DNA of 64,000 bases from Amphiplicatus metriothermophilus (GCF_900199215.1 NZ_FZQA01000002.1:137501-201500), one strand, 5' to 3'. Positions 27,667 through 37,507 are shown, numbered from the stretch's first letter. Notes: generated from the sequence alone by a model not told the origin. A program made the numbers and translations.

Positions 27667-28533
27667 TTGGCGGTGATCGGGCAGGACCAGTTTGAACGCT
27701 CGGCGGCTTTGGCGATGCGGGCGCGGTCATGGCTGCGCCGTCTGACCGGCTCCGCCGGCTCTTTCGGCGGGCTTAAGGCGATCGATGCGCCGCGCTTGGC
27801 GGAATTCGGGCTGGCCGCGCTGATCGCCCTTCTCTGCGCCGGGATCGCCCTCGACATGGTCGCGCCGCTCCCGGTTTCGCGCAAGCCCGCTGTTCCATCC
27901 GCGGCGCGCGCGGATCGGGGAATCGAAGCCCGCAATCCTTTCTTTTCCCCCGCGCGCGAGACGGCGCAGACGGCCGCCGCGCCGGCGGCGGAGACTACGC
28001 TCGATCTCAAGCTGCACGGCACATGGATCGACGATGCGGGCGGCACGGCGATCATTCGCACGCCTGACGGCAAGCAGAAGACCTACGCCGTCGGAGATGC
28101 GGTCTGCTGCGGGGCGCGGCTCGACGGCGTGTTCGCCGACCGCGTGGTCATTCTGCGCGACGGCGTGCGGGAATCGCTCCGCCTGCCGCGCGACATGGAC
28201 GCATCCGCGCGCGCCGCCGCCCCGACGACGGCACCGCCCCCGGCCAAACGGAATGCGGAGGATTTGCGCCGGATCATCCGCGTGCAACCTGTTTCCTCGG
28301 TCGGCGGCGCGCGTTTCGCTCTCTTCCCGGCCGGCGACGTCGCTGCGTTCGAAGCCCTTGGGCTTCGCGAAGGGGACATATTGCTTCGGATCAACGGCGC
28401 GCCTGCGCCGCAGGACGCAGAAGGTTTCGCACGTCTCGTCAACACGCTCGCCGACGCCGGCGAGGCGACGCTGACGGTCGAGCGCGATGGCGCGACCGCG
28501 ACAGTTCGCATTGCGCCCGCCGCCGGAGGCTGA
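27667..28533 (+). CDS. gspC: Type II secretion inner-membrane protein GspC
   Basis: This 288-residue protein has one membrane helix (LAEFGLAALIALLCAGIAL), a periplasmic homology region (LKLHGTWIDDAGGTAIIRTPDGKQKTYAVGDAVCCGARLDGVFADRVVILRDG) that docks on the secretin, and a C-terminal PDZ domain (EALGLREGDILLRINGAPAPQDAEGFARLV). The likely start is the TTG at 27667, preceded by AAGGTGAG at good spacing; a GTG lies two codons later. It opens the collinear gspC-N run and links the inner-membrane platform to the outer-membrane channel and substrates. Confidence 0.92.
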   Translation: MAVIGQDQFERSAALAMRARSWLRRLTGSAGSFGGLKAIDAPRLAEFGLAALIALLCAGIALDMVAPLPVSRKPAVPSAARADRGIEARNPFFSPARETAQTAAAPAAETTLDLKLHGTWIDDAGGTAIIRTPDGKQKTYAVGDAVCCGARLDGVFADRVVILRDGVRESLRLPRDMDASARAAAPTTAPPPAKRNAEDLRRIIRVQPVSSVGGARFALFPAGDVAAFEALGLREGDILLRINGAPAPQDAEGFARLVNTLADAGEATLTVERDGATATVRIAPAAGG

Positions 28534-28543
28534 TGCGCAGGAG

Positions 28544-30544
28544 ATGGCTCATCGCATGAAAATGACTGTTGCGTTCCTTGTCTGCCTGGCTGCTATCGCA
28601 AGCGCAGCCGACGCGCAGGACTCTGCGCGACAAACCTGCGGGGCGGCGATCAATTACGACGACGCAGACATCAGGGCCGTGGTCGACGAGATCGCCCTGC
28701 GCACCGGTCGGACGTTTCTGCTCGATCCCCGCGTGCAGGGCCGCGTAACGGTGAAATCCCCCCCCAATGGCGGTTTGTGCGCTGACGAAGCCTGGGAGCT
28801 GTTCCAGGCGATGCTGCGGGTGAACGGCTTCACGGCGACCCCGATCGGCTCCGGCAAGTACAAGATCGTGCCGGCGCAGGAGGGGCCGCGCGCAGCCGGC
28901 CCGGTCGGCGAGGCGGAAGGCGGCGATATCGTCACGCAGATCGTCCGCTTGCAGCATGTCGATGCGCGCGAGGCGGCGGCGAACCTTTCCCAGATCATCA
29001 ACGAGCGCGGAGTCGCGGCGCCGGTGCGCAGCGGCAACGCGCTGATCCTTGTCGACACAGCCGACAACATGGCGCGTTTGCGCGAAGTGCTCGCCCAGCT
29101 CGACCGCGACACGACCATCTATCGCACCATCCCGCTCAACTACGCCTCGGCCGGCGAAGTCGCGCGCGTCGTAGGCGGCCTGGCTCAGGAGATCACCGAA
29201 GAAGGCGGGCAGCGCGCGAAGATCAGCGTCGTGCCGGTCGAGGCGAGCAACAGCGTGCTCATTCGCGCCGAACCGGCGATCATCAACCGCCTTTCCAGAA
29301 TCATCGCCGAGCTTGATCAGATCGGTCAAGCGAAATCGGATTTGTCGGTGATATACCTCGACCATGCGGATGCGGAGGAGATGGCGTCGCTGCTCCGTGA
29401 GATTGCGGACGCGCAGACGACAGCCGGCGAAGACGGCGCGTCAGGCCGGCCGCGCGCGACCATATCGTATCACAAGCCGACCAACGCGGTGATCATCAAC
29501 GGCGATGCGGACATGCAGCGCACGCTGAAGAACGTCATAGCTCAACTCGACGTGCGCCGCGCGCAGGTTCTTATAGAAGCGATCATCGTCGAGGTTTCTG
29601 ACAGAACCGCCCGCGAGCTCGGTCTGCAATATTTCCTGACGGGGACAAAGGGAAGCTCGATTCCATTCATGACGACGAATTTTCGCTCGACGCAGCCGAA
29701 TATCCTGGCGCTGGCGGGGCCCACGTTGATCGAAACGGGCGTGCTGCCTGATACGTTCGAAGACTTTCGCGAGGATCTCGCGGAAGCCGCGCTCAATTCG
29801 CTCCTGGGCCTCAACGGGCTCGGTCTGGGCGGAGCGGGACGCATCGGCGACGACGGCGTGTTCAGCGCGATCCTGACCGCCATCAAACAGGACGACACTT
29901 CGAATGTGCTGTCGACTCCCTCGGTCGTCACTTTGGACAATCAAACGGCGCGGCTTTCGGTCGGGCAGGAGATACCGATCACCACCGGCGAGGCGATCGG
30001 CGACGATTTCACGAACGCCTTTCGTACGATCTCGCGCGAAGAAGTGGGCGTCATTCTGGAAGTGACGCCGCAGATCAACGAAGGCGGCACGATCACGATG
30101 GAGATTTCGCAGGAGACCTCCAGCGTCGCCGGGCAGATCATTGAGGAGTCGACCGATCTCATCACCAACAAGCGCGAGCTGACAACCATGGCTTTGGTTG
30201 ACGACGGCGATATTCTGGTGATCGGCGGCCTGATCGACGATCAGTCATCTACGCGACAGGACAAGGTGCCGCTGCTCGGCGATATTCCGGTCGCGGGCAA
30301 TCTGTTCCGGTCGTCCGGCAGAACCCGCGAGCGGCGCAATCTCATGGTCTTCATCAAACCCACGATCTTGCGGGATCGCGAGACGGCGCGCGCGGCGACG
30401 ACGAAGAAGCTGAACTATCTCAAAGCGCGGGATTCGCTTTACCGGGGCGAGCCGACATCGGATCTCGAGCGGCTTATCGAGCAGGCGACGGGCCTCGACC
30501 GGCCGGCCGACGCCGGCGACGCCAACGCCAACGACAGACCATGA
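28544..30544 (+). CDS. gspD: Type II secretion secretin GspD
   Basis: This outer-membrane channel subunit of about 666 residues has a signal peptide (MTVAFLVCLAAIASAADAQ), an N0 domain (INYDDADIRAVVDEIALRTGRTFLLDP) and three N1-N3 repeats (VRLQHVDAREAAANLSQII, IPLNYASAGEVARVVGGL, IYLDHADAEEMASLLREI). The secretin domain has VLIEAIIVEVSD, SNVLSTPSVVTLDNQTARLSVGQEIPI and VPLLGDIPVAGNLFRS. The start is at 28544 or the ATG at 28556, both behind AGGAG. The C-terminal residues after FIKPTILRD resemble an S-domain position. The stop overlaps the gspE start (ATGA). Confidence 0.96.
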   Translation: MAHRMKMTVAFLVCLAAIASAADAQDSARQTCGAAINYDDADIRAVVDEIALRTGRTFLLDPRVQGRVTVKSPPNGGLCADEAWELFQAMLRVNGFTATPIGSGKYKIVPAQEGPRAAGPVGEAEGGDIVTQIVRLQHVDAREAAANLSQIINERGVAAPVRSGNALILVDTADNMARLREVLAQLDRDTTIYRTIPLNYASAGEVARVVGGLAQEITEEGGQRAKISVVPVEASNSVLIRAEPAIINRLSRIIAELDQIGQAKSDLSVIYLDHADAEEMASLLREIADAQTTAGEDGASGRPRATISYHKPTNAVIINGDADMQRTLKNVIAQLDVRRAQVLIEAIIVEVSDRTARELGLQYFLTGTKGSSIPFMTTNFRSTQPNILALAGPTLIETGVLPDTFEDFREDLAEAALNSLLGLNGLGLGGAGRIGDDGVFSAILTAIKQDDTSNVLSTPSVVTLDNQTARLSVGQEIPITTGEAIGDDFTNAFRTISREEVGVILEVTPQINEGGTITMEISQETSSVAGQIIEESTDLITNKRELTTMALVDDGDILVIGGLIDDQSSTRQDKVPLLGDIPVAGNLFRSSGRTRERRNLMVFIKPTILRDRETARAATTKKLNYLKARDSLYRGEPTSDLERLIEQATGLDRPADAGDANANDRP

Positions 30545-32046
30545 GCGACGCCAGCACACAGTCGCCGGTGAGATTGACTTACGCGTTCGCCAAGGAGCGC
30601 GGACTCGTCGTGCTCGATGGCGCGTCGCGGCCGGTCGTCGTCGGGTCGCGCGGCAGCCCCGATCCATGGGCGCTGATCGAGGCGCGCCGGGTCGCCGACG
30701 CGCCGATCCTCATCGAGGAGATGCCGCCGGAGGCCTTTGAGCGCCGCCTGTCGGAGATTTACTCCGTAAACGCCATTCACGCCGACGATTTCGCGATGGA
30801 GGGAGACGAAGGCGATCTCATGTCGCTGGCCGAGGGGCTGCCCCAGACCGCGGATCTGCTGGAAGCTGAGGACGACGCGCCCGTCATCCGGCTTATCAAC
30901 GCGCTCATCGCTGAAGCGGTGAAGACGCGCGCCTCTGACATTCATATAGAACCCTACGAGAAAAGCCTGTCGGTGCGCCTGCGCATCGACGGCGTTTTGC
31001 GGGAAGTTTTGTCTCTGCCGGCGCGCATGACGGCGGCGCTGGTCTCGCGGGTGAAGGTCATGGCGCGCCTCGACATCGCGGAAAAGCGGGTGCCGCAGGA
31101 TGGGCGCATCTCCATTGCGCTCGGCGGCAAGGCGGTCGACGTGCGCGTTTCGACCCTGCCGGCCCGTTACGGCGAGCGGGTCGTCATGCGAATTCTCGAC
31201 AAGGAGGCCGCGCGACTCGACCTCGAGACGCTGGGCATGCCGGAAGACGTGAAGAGCCGTTTCAAGCAGGCGCTGCGCCGGCCGAACGGGATCATCCTCG
31301 TCACCGGCCCCACGGGTTCGGGCAAGACGACCACGCTTTACGCCGCGCTGACGCTGCTCAACGATCCGAGCCGAAACATCCTCACCGTCGAAGATCCCGT
31401 GGAATACGCCATCGACGGAATCGGTCAGACGCAGATCAACCCGCGCGTCGGCATGACTTTCGCGACCGGCCTGCGCGCGATTCTTCGTCAGGATCCGGAT
31501 ATCGTCATGGTCGGCGAGATCCGCGACGTGGAGACCGCCGAAATCGCCATTCAGGCCGCGCTCACCGGCCATCTTGTCCTGTCGACGGTGCACACCAATT
31601 CGGCGGTCGGCGCGGTCACGCGCCTGCGCGACATGGGCGCGGAGCCGTTTCTTCTGTCCTCCACCATCGCTGCGGTGATGGCGCAGCGTCTGGTGCGCCG
31701 GCTGTGCCCGTCCTGCAAGGAGCCGCACGCGCCGGACGAGGCGGAGCGGAGCGTCCTCGGCCTGGCGGCCGATGCGGCGGTCGAGATTTATCGCGCCGCG
31801 GGATGCGGACGCTGCGGACATACGGGTTACGAAGGCCGGATAGGGGTGTACGAACTGATCGTCGCCGACGAGACCTTGCGCAAGCTCATTCATGACGACG
31901 CCAGCGAACAGACGCTCGCCGCCCACGCCTTCCGCCATGCCGACACGCTCGCGCAATGCGGCTTCCGTCATGTGCTCGCCGGCGTCACGTCGCTTGAAGA
32001 AGTCCTCAGGGTCGTGCGCCAGGAGGAAGACGATGCCGGCCTATGA
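30541..32046 (+). CDS. gspE: Type II secretion assembly ATPase GspE
   Basis: This 501-residue cytoplasmic hexameric ATPase has Walker A GPTGSGKTT (Lys262), an Asp box (RASDIHIEPYE, LRIDGVL), Walker B-region RQDPDIVMVGEIRDVETAEIA and a His box (GHLVLSTVHTN). The zinc-binding tetracysteine CPSC ... CGRC identifies it as a GspE rather than a PilT. It powers pseudopilus assembly. It overlaps gspD by 4 bp and gspF by 14 bp. Confidence 0.97.
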   Translation: MSDASTQSPVRLTYAFAKERGLVVLDGASRPVVVGSRGSPDPWALIEARRVADAPILIEEMPPEAFERRLSEIYSVNAIHADDFAMEGDEGDLMSLAEGLPQTADLLEAEDDAPVIRLINALIAEAVKTRASDIHIEPYEKSLSVRLRIDGVLREVLSLPARMTAALVSRVKVMARLDIAEKRVPQDGRISIALGGKAVDVRVSTLPARYGERVVMRILDKEAARLDLETLGMPEDVKSRFKQALRRPNGIILVTGPTGSGKTTTLYAALTLLNDPSRNILTVEDPVEYAIDGIGQTQINPRVGMTFATGLRAILRQDPDIVMVGEIRDVETAEIAIQAALTGHLVLSTVHTNSAVGAVTRLRDMGAEPFLLSSTIAAVMAQRLVRRLCPSCKEPHAPDEAERSVLGLAADAAVEIYRAAGCGRCGHTGYEGRIGVYELIVADETLRKLIHDDASEQTLAAHAFRHADTLAQCGFRHVLAGVTSLEEVLRVVRQEEDDAGL

Positions 32047-33247
32047 GTACGAGGCGCTCGACCCTTCGGGGCGCGCGCGCCGCGGGATCGTCAGCGCCGA
32101 CAGCCCGCACCAGGCGCGCCGCGAGTTGCGCCGGCTGCGGCTCACGCCGCTGCGCCTGTCCGCTCCCCGGGCCGAGCGCGCCGGCCGGCTGGGCGGGCGT
32201 CGGCCGCCGCGGCTCGGGCATGGCGCGATCGTGCTCGTCACGCGCCAGCTCGCCGCGCTCGTGGCCGCCGCGACGCCGCTCGAGGAGGCGCTCAACGCCG
32301 TCGCTCTGCAGACGGAGAAACCGGCCGCGCGCGCGCGCCTTCTTGCAGTGCGCGAACGGGTGATGGAAGGCTGGCGCTTCGCCGACGCCCTGGCCGAAGA
32401 TCCGCGCTCCTTCTCCGATCTTTATCGCGCCGTCGTCGCGGCGGGAGAGACCTCCGGCGATCTCGCTGGGGCGCTCGATCGGCTTGCGACCATGCTGGAG
32501 AAGAATCGCGCCATGCGCAACAAGGCGCTCGCCGCGCTGGTCTATCCGGCCGTGCTGGCGCTCGTGGCCGGCGGCGTGCTGACCTTGCTGATGACGACGG
32601 TCGTGCCCAAGATCGTCGAGCAGTTCAACGCTTTCGGCGGCGAGCTGCCTGCGATCACCCGCGTCGTGATGGGGCTGTCGCATTTCATCGGCGCTTACGG
32701 GCTGTACCTGCTCGTCGGCGTGATCCTCCTCCTCGCCGCCTTCTGGAGAGGCATGAAGACGCCGGCCTTCAAGCTCGCCGTCGACCGGGCGCTATTGCGC
32801 CTGCCGGTCATCGGCCGGCTGTTGCGCGGGCTAGACGGAGCGCGCTTCGCCCGCACGCTCTCGACGCTGGTCGCGGGCGGGGCGCCGCTGCTCGACAGTC
32901 TCGCCGGCGCGCAGCGCACCTGCGCCAACGATTACATCCGCGCCCGGCTCGACGGCGCCATCGCGATGGTGCGCGAAGGCGCCTCGCTCGCGAACGCGCT
33001 GCGCCGGGCGGGCGCGCTGCCGCCGATGATGACGCATATGGCCGCCGCCGGCGAGCGATCGGGCGCGCTCCCGGATCTGCTTGACCGCGCCGCCGCGCAG
33101 CTTGAAGACGAATTTGATGCCGCTTCCACCGTCGCGCTAAGATTGCTCGAGCCGGCGATTATTTTCGCGATGGGCGGCGCGATCATGGTGATCGTGATTT
33201 CGATCCTGTTGCCGATCCTGCGGCTCAACGCCCTGGCGGCCGGGTGA
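32033..33247 (+). CDS. gspF: Type II secretion inner-membrane platform protein GspF
   Basis: This 404-residue protein starts MPAYEYEALDPSGRARRGIV, the GspF/PilC N terminus. Two homologous cytoplasmic helical domains follow (LVTRQLAALVAAATPLEEAL and FARTLSTLVAGGAPLLDSLAGA), each before membrane helices (LAALVYPAVLALVAGGVLTLLM, LYLLVGVILLLAAFW, IIFAMGGAIMVIVISILLPI). AGGAGGAAG lies just before the ATG at 32033; the open frame upstream is inside gspE. It is the rotating adaptor that GspE acts on. Confidence 0.95.
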   Translation: MPAYEYEALDPSGRARRGIVSADSPHQARRELRRLRLTPLRLSAPRAERAGRLGGRRPPRLGHGAIVLVTRQLAALVAAATPLEEALNAVALQTEKPAARARLLAVRERVMEGWRFADALAEDPRSFSDLYRAVVAAGETSGDLAGALDRLATMLEKNRAMRNKALAALVYPAVLALVAGGVLTLLMTTVVPKIVEQFNAFGGELPAITRVVMGLSHFIGAYGLYLLVGVILLLAAFWRGMKTPAFKLAVDRALLRLPVIGRLLRGLDGARFARTLSTLVAGGAPLLDSLAGAQRTCANDYIRARLDGAIAMVREGASLANALRRAGALPPMMTHMAAAGERSGALPDLLDRAAAQLEDEFDAASTVALRLLEPAIIFAMGGAIMVIVISILLPILRLNALAAG

Positions 33248-33271
33248 GTTCAACCGAACGCCGGAGAGAAT

Positions 33272-33739
33272 ATGAAAGAACGCATCGAACTACGGATCAA
33301 GGATCGCAGCCGCGCGCAGCGCGGCGTGACCCTCATCGAGCTTCTCGTGGTGCTCGCCATTCTGACCTTCATTTCGGCGATCGTCGTGGTCAACGTCCTG
33401 CCCGAGCGCGACCGCGCCGCGGCGCGCAAGGCCAGAATCGACATCGGCGTAATCGAAAGCGCGCTCGAGCAGTACCGCCTCGACATGATGACCTATCCGA
33501 GCACGGAGGAGGGTCTGGACGCGCTGGTCGAGCCTCCGCCGAACGCGCCGCGCGCCGATCAATACCGGCCCGGCGGCTATATCAAGCGCGGCGCGGCGGT
33601 CGACCCCTGGGGCAACCCTTATCAGTACCGCTATCCTGGCGAGTACGGCGTGTACGATCTTTTCTCCTACGGCGCGGACGGCGAACCGGGCGGGGAGGGG
33701 ATCAACGCGGATATCGGCAACTGGACGCCCGAACGCTGA
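33272..33739 (+). CDS. gspG: Major pseudopilin GspG
   Basis: This 155-residue prepilin has a 17-residue basic leader ending in G18, with cleavage before V19, and the conserved Glu at mature position +5 (VTLIELLVVLAIL). The first mature residue is Val rather than the usual Phe. C-terminal GspG features are present: YRLDMMTYPSTEEGLDALVEPP, DPWGNPYQYRYPGEYGVYDLFSYGADG and the Ca-binding-type end GGEGINADIGNW. It forms the pseudopilus shaft after processing by GspO. The stop overlaps gspH by one base (TGATG). Confidence 0.96.
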   Translation: MKERIELRIKDRSRAQRGVTLIELLVVLAILTFISAIVVVNVLPERDRAAARKARIDIGVIESALEQYRLDMMTYPSTEEGLDALVEPPPNAPRADQYRPGGYIKRGAAVDPWGNPYQYRYPGEYGVYDLFSYGADGEPGGEGINADIGNWTPER

Positions 33740-34248
33740 TGAGACGGAACGTTCAAAGCGGCCTGACGCTCATCGAGCTGCTGGTCGTGCTGGCGATTCT
33801 CGCGCTTACGGCGTCAGTCGTCGTTCTCAATGCGCCGCCGTCGCGTCAGACCGCGCGGGTCGAAGCCGAACGCTTCGCTGCGCGGCTCGATGCGGCGATG
33901 GCCTCGTCGCTTACGACAGGCGCGCCTTTGCGCCTTGCGACGACGCCGGCGGGCTATCGCTTTGAGCGCTATGCGGATGGGGGCTGGAACGCGCAGGAGG
34001 GCGAGGGTCCCATGGCGCCGCGCGCGCTGCCTCGCGAGGTCGCGCTGGCGTTCGAAACGCAGGACGCGGCGTTCGCCAACGCCGCGCCCGACGAAGCCGG
34101 AAAAGCGGAAGCGCCGCGCCGCCTGACGATCGACCCGGTCGGCGTCGGCGACGCTTTCGCCGCGGTATTCTCCGATGGCGAACAGATCTGGCGGGTCGAA
34201 ATCGATCATGCCGGAACGATTACGGTGACGCGCGATGACCGTTCGTGA
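33739..34248 (+). CDS. gspH: Minor pseudopilin GspH
   Basis: This 169-residue prepilin has cleavage site SG|LTLIELLVVLAIL (G8, Glu at +5) followed by about 130 residues of globular domain. The GspH identity rests on position after gspG, length and the N terminus; the globular part is poorly conserved. Its start is the ATG at 33739, in the last bases of gspG, and it overlaps gspI by 14 bp. It should join the pseudopilus tip complex or the junction between tip and shaft. Confidence 0.88.
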   Translation: MRRNVQSGLTLIELLVVLAILALTASVVVLNAPPSRQTARVEAERFAARLDAAMASSLTTGAPLRLATTPAGYRFERYADGGWNAQEGEGPMAPRALPREVALAFETQDAAFANAAPDEAGKAEAPRRLTIDPVGVGDAFAAVFSDGEQIWRVEIDHAGTITVTRDDRS

Positions 34249-34615
34249 CGCTGACAGCCAAAAAGGCTTCACCCTCATCGAAGCGCTCGTCGCGCTGGTC
34301 GCGCTCGGTCTCGTCGTCGGGGGCGCCCTGGCGTTGATTGCGCAGAACGCCCGTTTCATCGCCGCTGCGGAGGACCGGCTCGTCGCGCAGGCGCTTGCGG
34401 ATAATCTGATGGTCGAGGCGCTCGCCGCCTCGGCGCCGCTGGAACGCGAGGTGACAAGCGGCGAGACCAGTTTCGCCGGCCGCGACCTGCGCTGGCGGCG
34501 CGTCGTGGTAGAGACCGGCGTCGACGACGTCGTGCGCATCGATATCGACGTGCGTCGCCGCAAAGTCGGACAGACGCTCGCCGCGGCGACATCGCTCAAA
34601 CGGGAGCGATCCTGA
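34235..34615 (+). CDS. gspI: Minor pseudopilin GspI
   Basis: This 126-residue prepilin has cleavage site KG|FTLIEALVALVALG (G11, Glu at +5). The following NLMVEALAAS and the basic beta-strand-rich C-terminal half (LRWRRVVVETGVDDVVRIDIDVRRR) are typical of GspI. It nucleates the tip complex with GspJ and GspK. It overlaps gspH by 14 bp and gspJ by one base. Confidence 0.92.
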   Translation: MTVRDADSQKGFTLIEALVALVALGLVVGGALALIAQNARFIAAAEDRLVAQALADNLMVEALAASAPLEREVTSGETSFAGRDLRWRRVVVETGVDDVVRIDIDVRRRKVGQTLAAATSLKRERS

Positions 34616-35274
34616 TGCGGCGCGCGCAAGGCGGATTCACGCTGGTCGAACTTCTGGTCGCGCTATTCATCTTCGCGCTGATCGCCGGCGCGGGCGTCGT
34701 CGCCCTGCGCCTTGGGGTCGATGCGCGCGAGCAACTCGACGCGGCCGATCGTCGCCTGCGCGAGATGGAGATCGCGCGCCTCATCGTGAAGGAAGACCTC
34801 GCCCAGACGGTCGCTCGCCCCGTTCGCGACGCGTTCGGAGAACGGCTTGGCCCGCCTTTCCTCGGCGGCGTCGAGACCCGCGTCCGTCCGCCGATTGAAG
34901 GCGAAAGACTGCTTCTCGCCTTCGTGCGCGGAGGCTGGATCAATCCGGAAAGCGCAGCCCCGCGTTCAAGCCTTCAATATGTCGAGTATCTGGTCAAGGA
35001 CGACGCATTGATCCGCCGCGTGCGCCCTTATCTCGACGATGCGCGCGGCCAGCCGTCCTTCGAGCGCGTGCTGGTCTCCGGCGTATCGAATGTGGAGATC
35101 GCATTCCTCGCAGGGGAGGCCGGCGGCGCGCTCCAATGGGCGGAAGGATGGCCGGCGCCGGGCGGCGCCGGCGGCCTGCCGCGCGCGATGTCGCTTTCCT
35201 TCTCGACCGAACGGTTCACGGATTTTCGCCAGCTTTTCTGGGTCGGCGCAGTGGCGACGGGGGAGCGGTCATGA
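34615..35274 (+). CDS. gspJ: Minor pseudopilin GspJ
   Basis: This 219-residue prepilin has cleavage site GG|FTLVELLVALFIFALIAG (G7, Glu at +5). The family landmark VKEDLAQTVARPVRDAFG is followed by FLGG and the LLAFVRGGWINP segment. It forms the tip with GspI and GspK. It is coupled to gspI (TGATG) and gspK (ATGA). Length is within the usual GspJ range. Confidence 0.93.
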   Translation: MRRAQGGFTLVELLVALFIFALIAGAGVVALRLGVDAREQLDAADRRLREMEIARLIVKEDLAQTVARPVRDAFGERLGPPFLGGVETRVRPPIEGERLLLAFVRGGWINPESAAPRSSLQYVEYLVKDDALIRRVRPYLDDARGQPSFERVLVSGVSNVEIAFLAGEAGGALQWAEGWPAPGGAGGLPRAMSLSFSTERFTDFRQLFWVGAVATGERS

Positions 35275-36317
35275 GCCGGCCGATCGTTCCGCATGCGCCG
35301 GCGGATCGCGGAAGCGGGCGCCCCTCGAGTTCCGCATTCCGGTCCGGCCAAAAAGGCGCCGCACTGATCGTCGTCCTGCTGCTTGCCGCGACGCTCTCCT
35401 TCGTGGCGCTGGCGATCAGCGAACGGACGGTTCTCGCCGCCCAGCGCGCCGTTCACGCGCGCGCGCGCGCCGAGGCGCTCTGGCGCGCCTTCGGCGCCGA
35501 GGCGCTCGCGGCGGCGGCGCTGGCGGCTGCGGCGCGCGAGACGCCTGAGCGCATGACGCTCGACGAGCCCTGGATCGAACGCCCGATCGAAGTCCCGATG
35601 GAAGGCGGAAGGGCGGTCATCTGGTTCGCCGATGCGGGGCGCTGTTTCAATCTCAATGGGCTCGTGCGCGCTGACGGCGATCAGCTCTACGTCGCGCGCG
35701 AGGGCGCCGGCGAAGAACTCGCCGCGCTGCTCGATGCGGCGGGGGCGGGGGCCGGGGAGGCGGCGCGGCTCGCCGTCCTCGTCCAGGACTGGATCGACGC
35801 CGACAGCCTTTCCGCGCCGCAGGGGGCGGAAGACGGCTATTATCTCGGTTTGCCGGTCCCGTATCGCACGGGCGGAACGCTCCTTGCGGACGAGACGGAA
35901 ATGCGCGCTCTCGCCGACATGACGCCTGAGTTTTACGCGTTCGTCCGGCGTTATGCCTGCGCGCTGCCGACCCCCGAACCGTCGCCGCTTAACGTTAACA
36001 TGTTGCGCGCGGAGGACGCGCCTTTGCTGGTCGGGCTTCTTAAAGGCGCGATCAGTCTCGCCGCGGCGCAGGACGTCGTCGCCGACCGGCCGCCGGGCGG
36101 TTATGGCGCGGTTGACGAGTTCTGGAGTCACAGGGCGTTCGAGGACGTCGATGCGACGCAGGATGTCCGCAACCGGGTCGCGATCACGTCGCGTTACATC
36201 GCGGCGCGGGCGGAGATAGAGTATGAAGGCGTCGCCAGGGAGGCTCGAATGCTGTTCGAAATTGGCGAGGGCGGCCGCGTAAGGCTGCTGCGCCGCCGGC
36301 TGGGGCCCGACGCATGA
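35271..36317 (+). CDS. gspK: Minor pseudopilin GspK
   Basis: This 348-residue prepilin has an unusually long 29-residue leader ending KG|AALIVVLLLAATLS. Position +5 is Val rather than Glu, the known hallmark of GspK, which caps the tip. Later segments WFADAGRCFNLNGLV, VLVQDWIDAD, PLNVNMLRAEDAPLL and GYGAVDEFW fit the GspK alpha-domain insert. The start is the ATG at 35271 overlapping the gspJ stop. Overlaps gspL by 4 bp. Confidence 0.94.
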   Translation: MSRPIVPHAPADRGSGRPSSSAFRSGQKGAALIVVLLLAATLSFVALAISERTVLAAQRAVHARARAEALWRAFGAEALAAAALAAAARETPERMTLDEPWIERPIEVPMEGGRAVIWFADAGRCFNLNGLVRADGDQLYVAREGAGEELAALLDAAGAGAGEAARLAVLVQDWIDADSLSAPQGAEDGYYLGLPVPYRTGGTLLADETEMRALADMTPEFYAFVRRYACALPTPEPSPLNVNMLRAEDAPLLVGLLKGAISLAAAQDVVADRPPGGYGAVDEFWSHRAFEDVDATQDVRNRVAITSRYIAARAEIEYEGVAREARMLFEIGEGGRVRLLRRRLGPDA

Positions 36318-37507
36318 CCGACCTGCTGCTCATGCTTCTGGGCGAGTCTCCGGACGCGCCGCTGCGTTGGGGGCGCGTGCGCGACGGCCGGCTCATTGAG
36401 GGCGGCCGGCTTGATGACGCGCGTGGGCTGGCGGCGCTGCAGGATCATGCGGCCGAGGCCTCGCTCGTGGCTGCTCTCCTGCCGGGCGAACAGGTCGCGA
36501 CGCGCCGGCTCGCCGCGCCGCCGCGCGACGAGAGGAAGCTGCGCGCGGCCGCCGAATTTCTCATCGAGGACGAGCTTGGCGAGCCGATAGCGGATCTCCA
36601 CGTCGCCGTCGGCGCCGACGCGCGCGGCGCGCTCGCCGTCGCCGTGCGCAGGCGGATCGTCGAGAACTGGCTTGAAGCCTTCGCGGGCGCGGGCATCGGT
36701 TGCGCGCTTCTGAGCGCGGATTATCTCGCCCTGCCTCCAGCAGACAACGCAGCCGTCGTCATTTTCGACGGCGCGCGCGTCGTTGCGGCGATGCCGGATG
36801 GCGGGTTCGCCGTCGAGACGGCTTTGTTCGAGCGCATCGCTGCGGGCGTTTTTTCCGATGAGGTCGAGCGAATATCCGTGCTCGGAGACGCCGTTCATCG
36901 CCGGCTTCTGCCCAGAACTGTCGCGCTCGAATGGCTTGGAGCGAGCGGCGACGCAGCTCTGATTCTCGCTTATGCGCAGGCGATCGCCGAATCGTCGCCG
37001 GTCAATCTACGGCAGGGCGCCTATCGCCGCCGCAGGGACTGGCGCGCAGCCTTTGCGCCCTGGCGGCGGGCGGCGGCGCTCGCGGCGGCGTTGGCCGCGC
37101 TCCTACTCGTCGCCGGCGTCGCGGACGGACTGCGCGCGCATCGCATCGCCGATCGCTGGAGCGAGGCGGCGAGCGCTGTCCATGCAACGGCATTTCCCGA
37201 CGCCGTGGGCGAAAATCCGGCCGCCCATGCGCGGCGCGTGCTCGCCGCGGGGGGCGGGCCGTCTTTCCTCGCCCTGTCCGCCCGGTTCGCCGAAGCCGTC
37301 GAGGCGACAGGGACGGTTGAAATCGAACGCATAACCTTCGATGCGGCGCGGGGCGACTTCATCGTCAGCGTGCGGAGCCGCTCCGACGCGGACATCGAGG
37401 ATCTGAAACAGCGGCTGGCGGCGCTCGGAGTGGAGACCCGCGACAGCGGCGGCTACCGGCGGGCCGGCGCGGACTGGGTGGGCGAGTTGGCGGCGAGGAT
37501 GCGATGA
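36314..37507 (+). CDS. gspL: Type II secretion platform protein GspL
   Basis: This 397-residue protein has an N-terminal actin-like cytoplasmic domain (LLPGEQVATRRLAAPPRDERKLRAAAEFLIEDELGEPIADLHVAVG is the typical first part). One membrane helix follows (AAALAAALAALLLVAGVADGL), then a small ferredoxin-like periplasmic domain (IERITFDAARGDFIVSVRSRSDADIEDLKQRL). It anchors GspE to the membrane and binds GspM. It overlaps gspK and gspM by 4 bp each. Confidence 0.92.
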   Translation: MTDLLLMLLGESPDAPLRWGRVRDGRLIEGGRLDDARGLAALQDHAAEASLVAALLPGEQVATRRLAAPPRDERKLRAAAEFLIEDELGEPIADLHVAVGADARGALAVAVRRRIVENWLEAFAGAGIGCALLSADYLALPPADNAAVVIFDGARVVAAMPDGGFAVETALFERIAAGVFSDEVERISVLGDAVHRRLLPRTVALEWLGASGDAALILAYAQAIAESSPVNLRQGAYRRRRDWRAAFAPWRRAAALAAALAALLLVAGVADGLRAHRIADRWSEAASAVHATAFPDAVGENPAAHARRVLAAGGGPSFLALSARFAEAVEATGTVEIERITFDAARGDFIVSVRSRSDADIEDLKQRLAALGVETRDSGGYRRAGADWVGELAARMR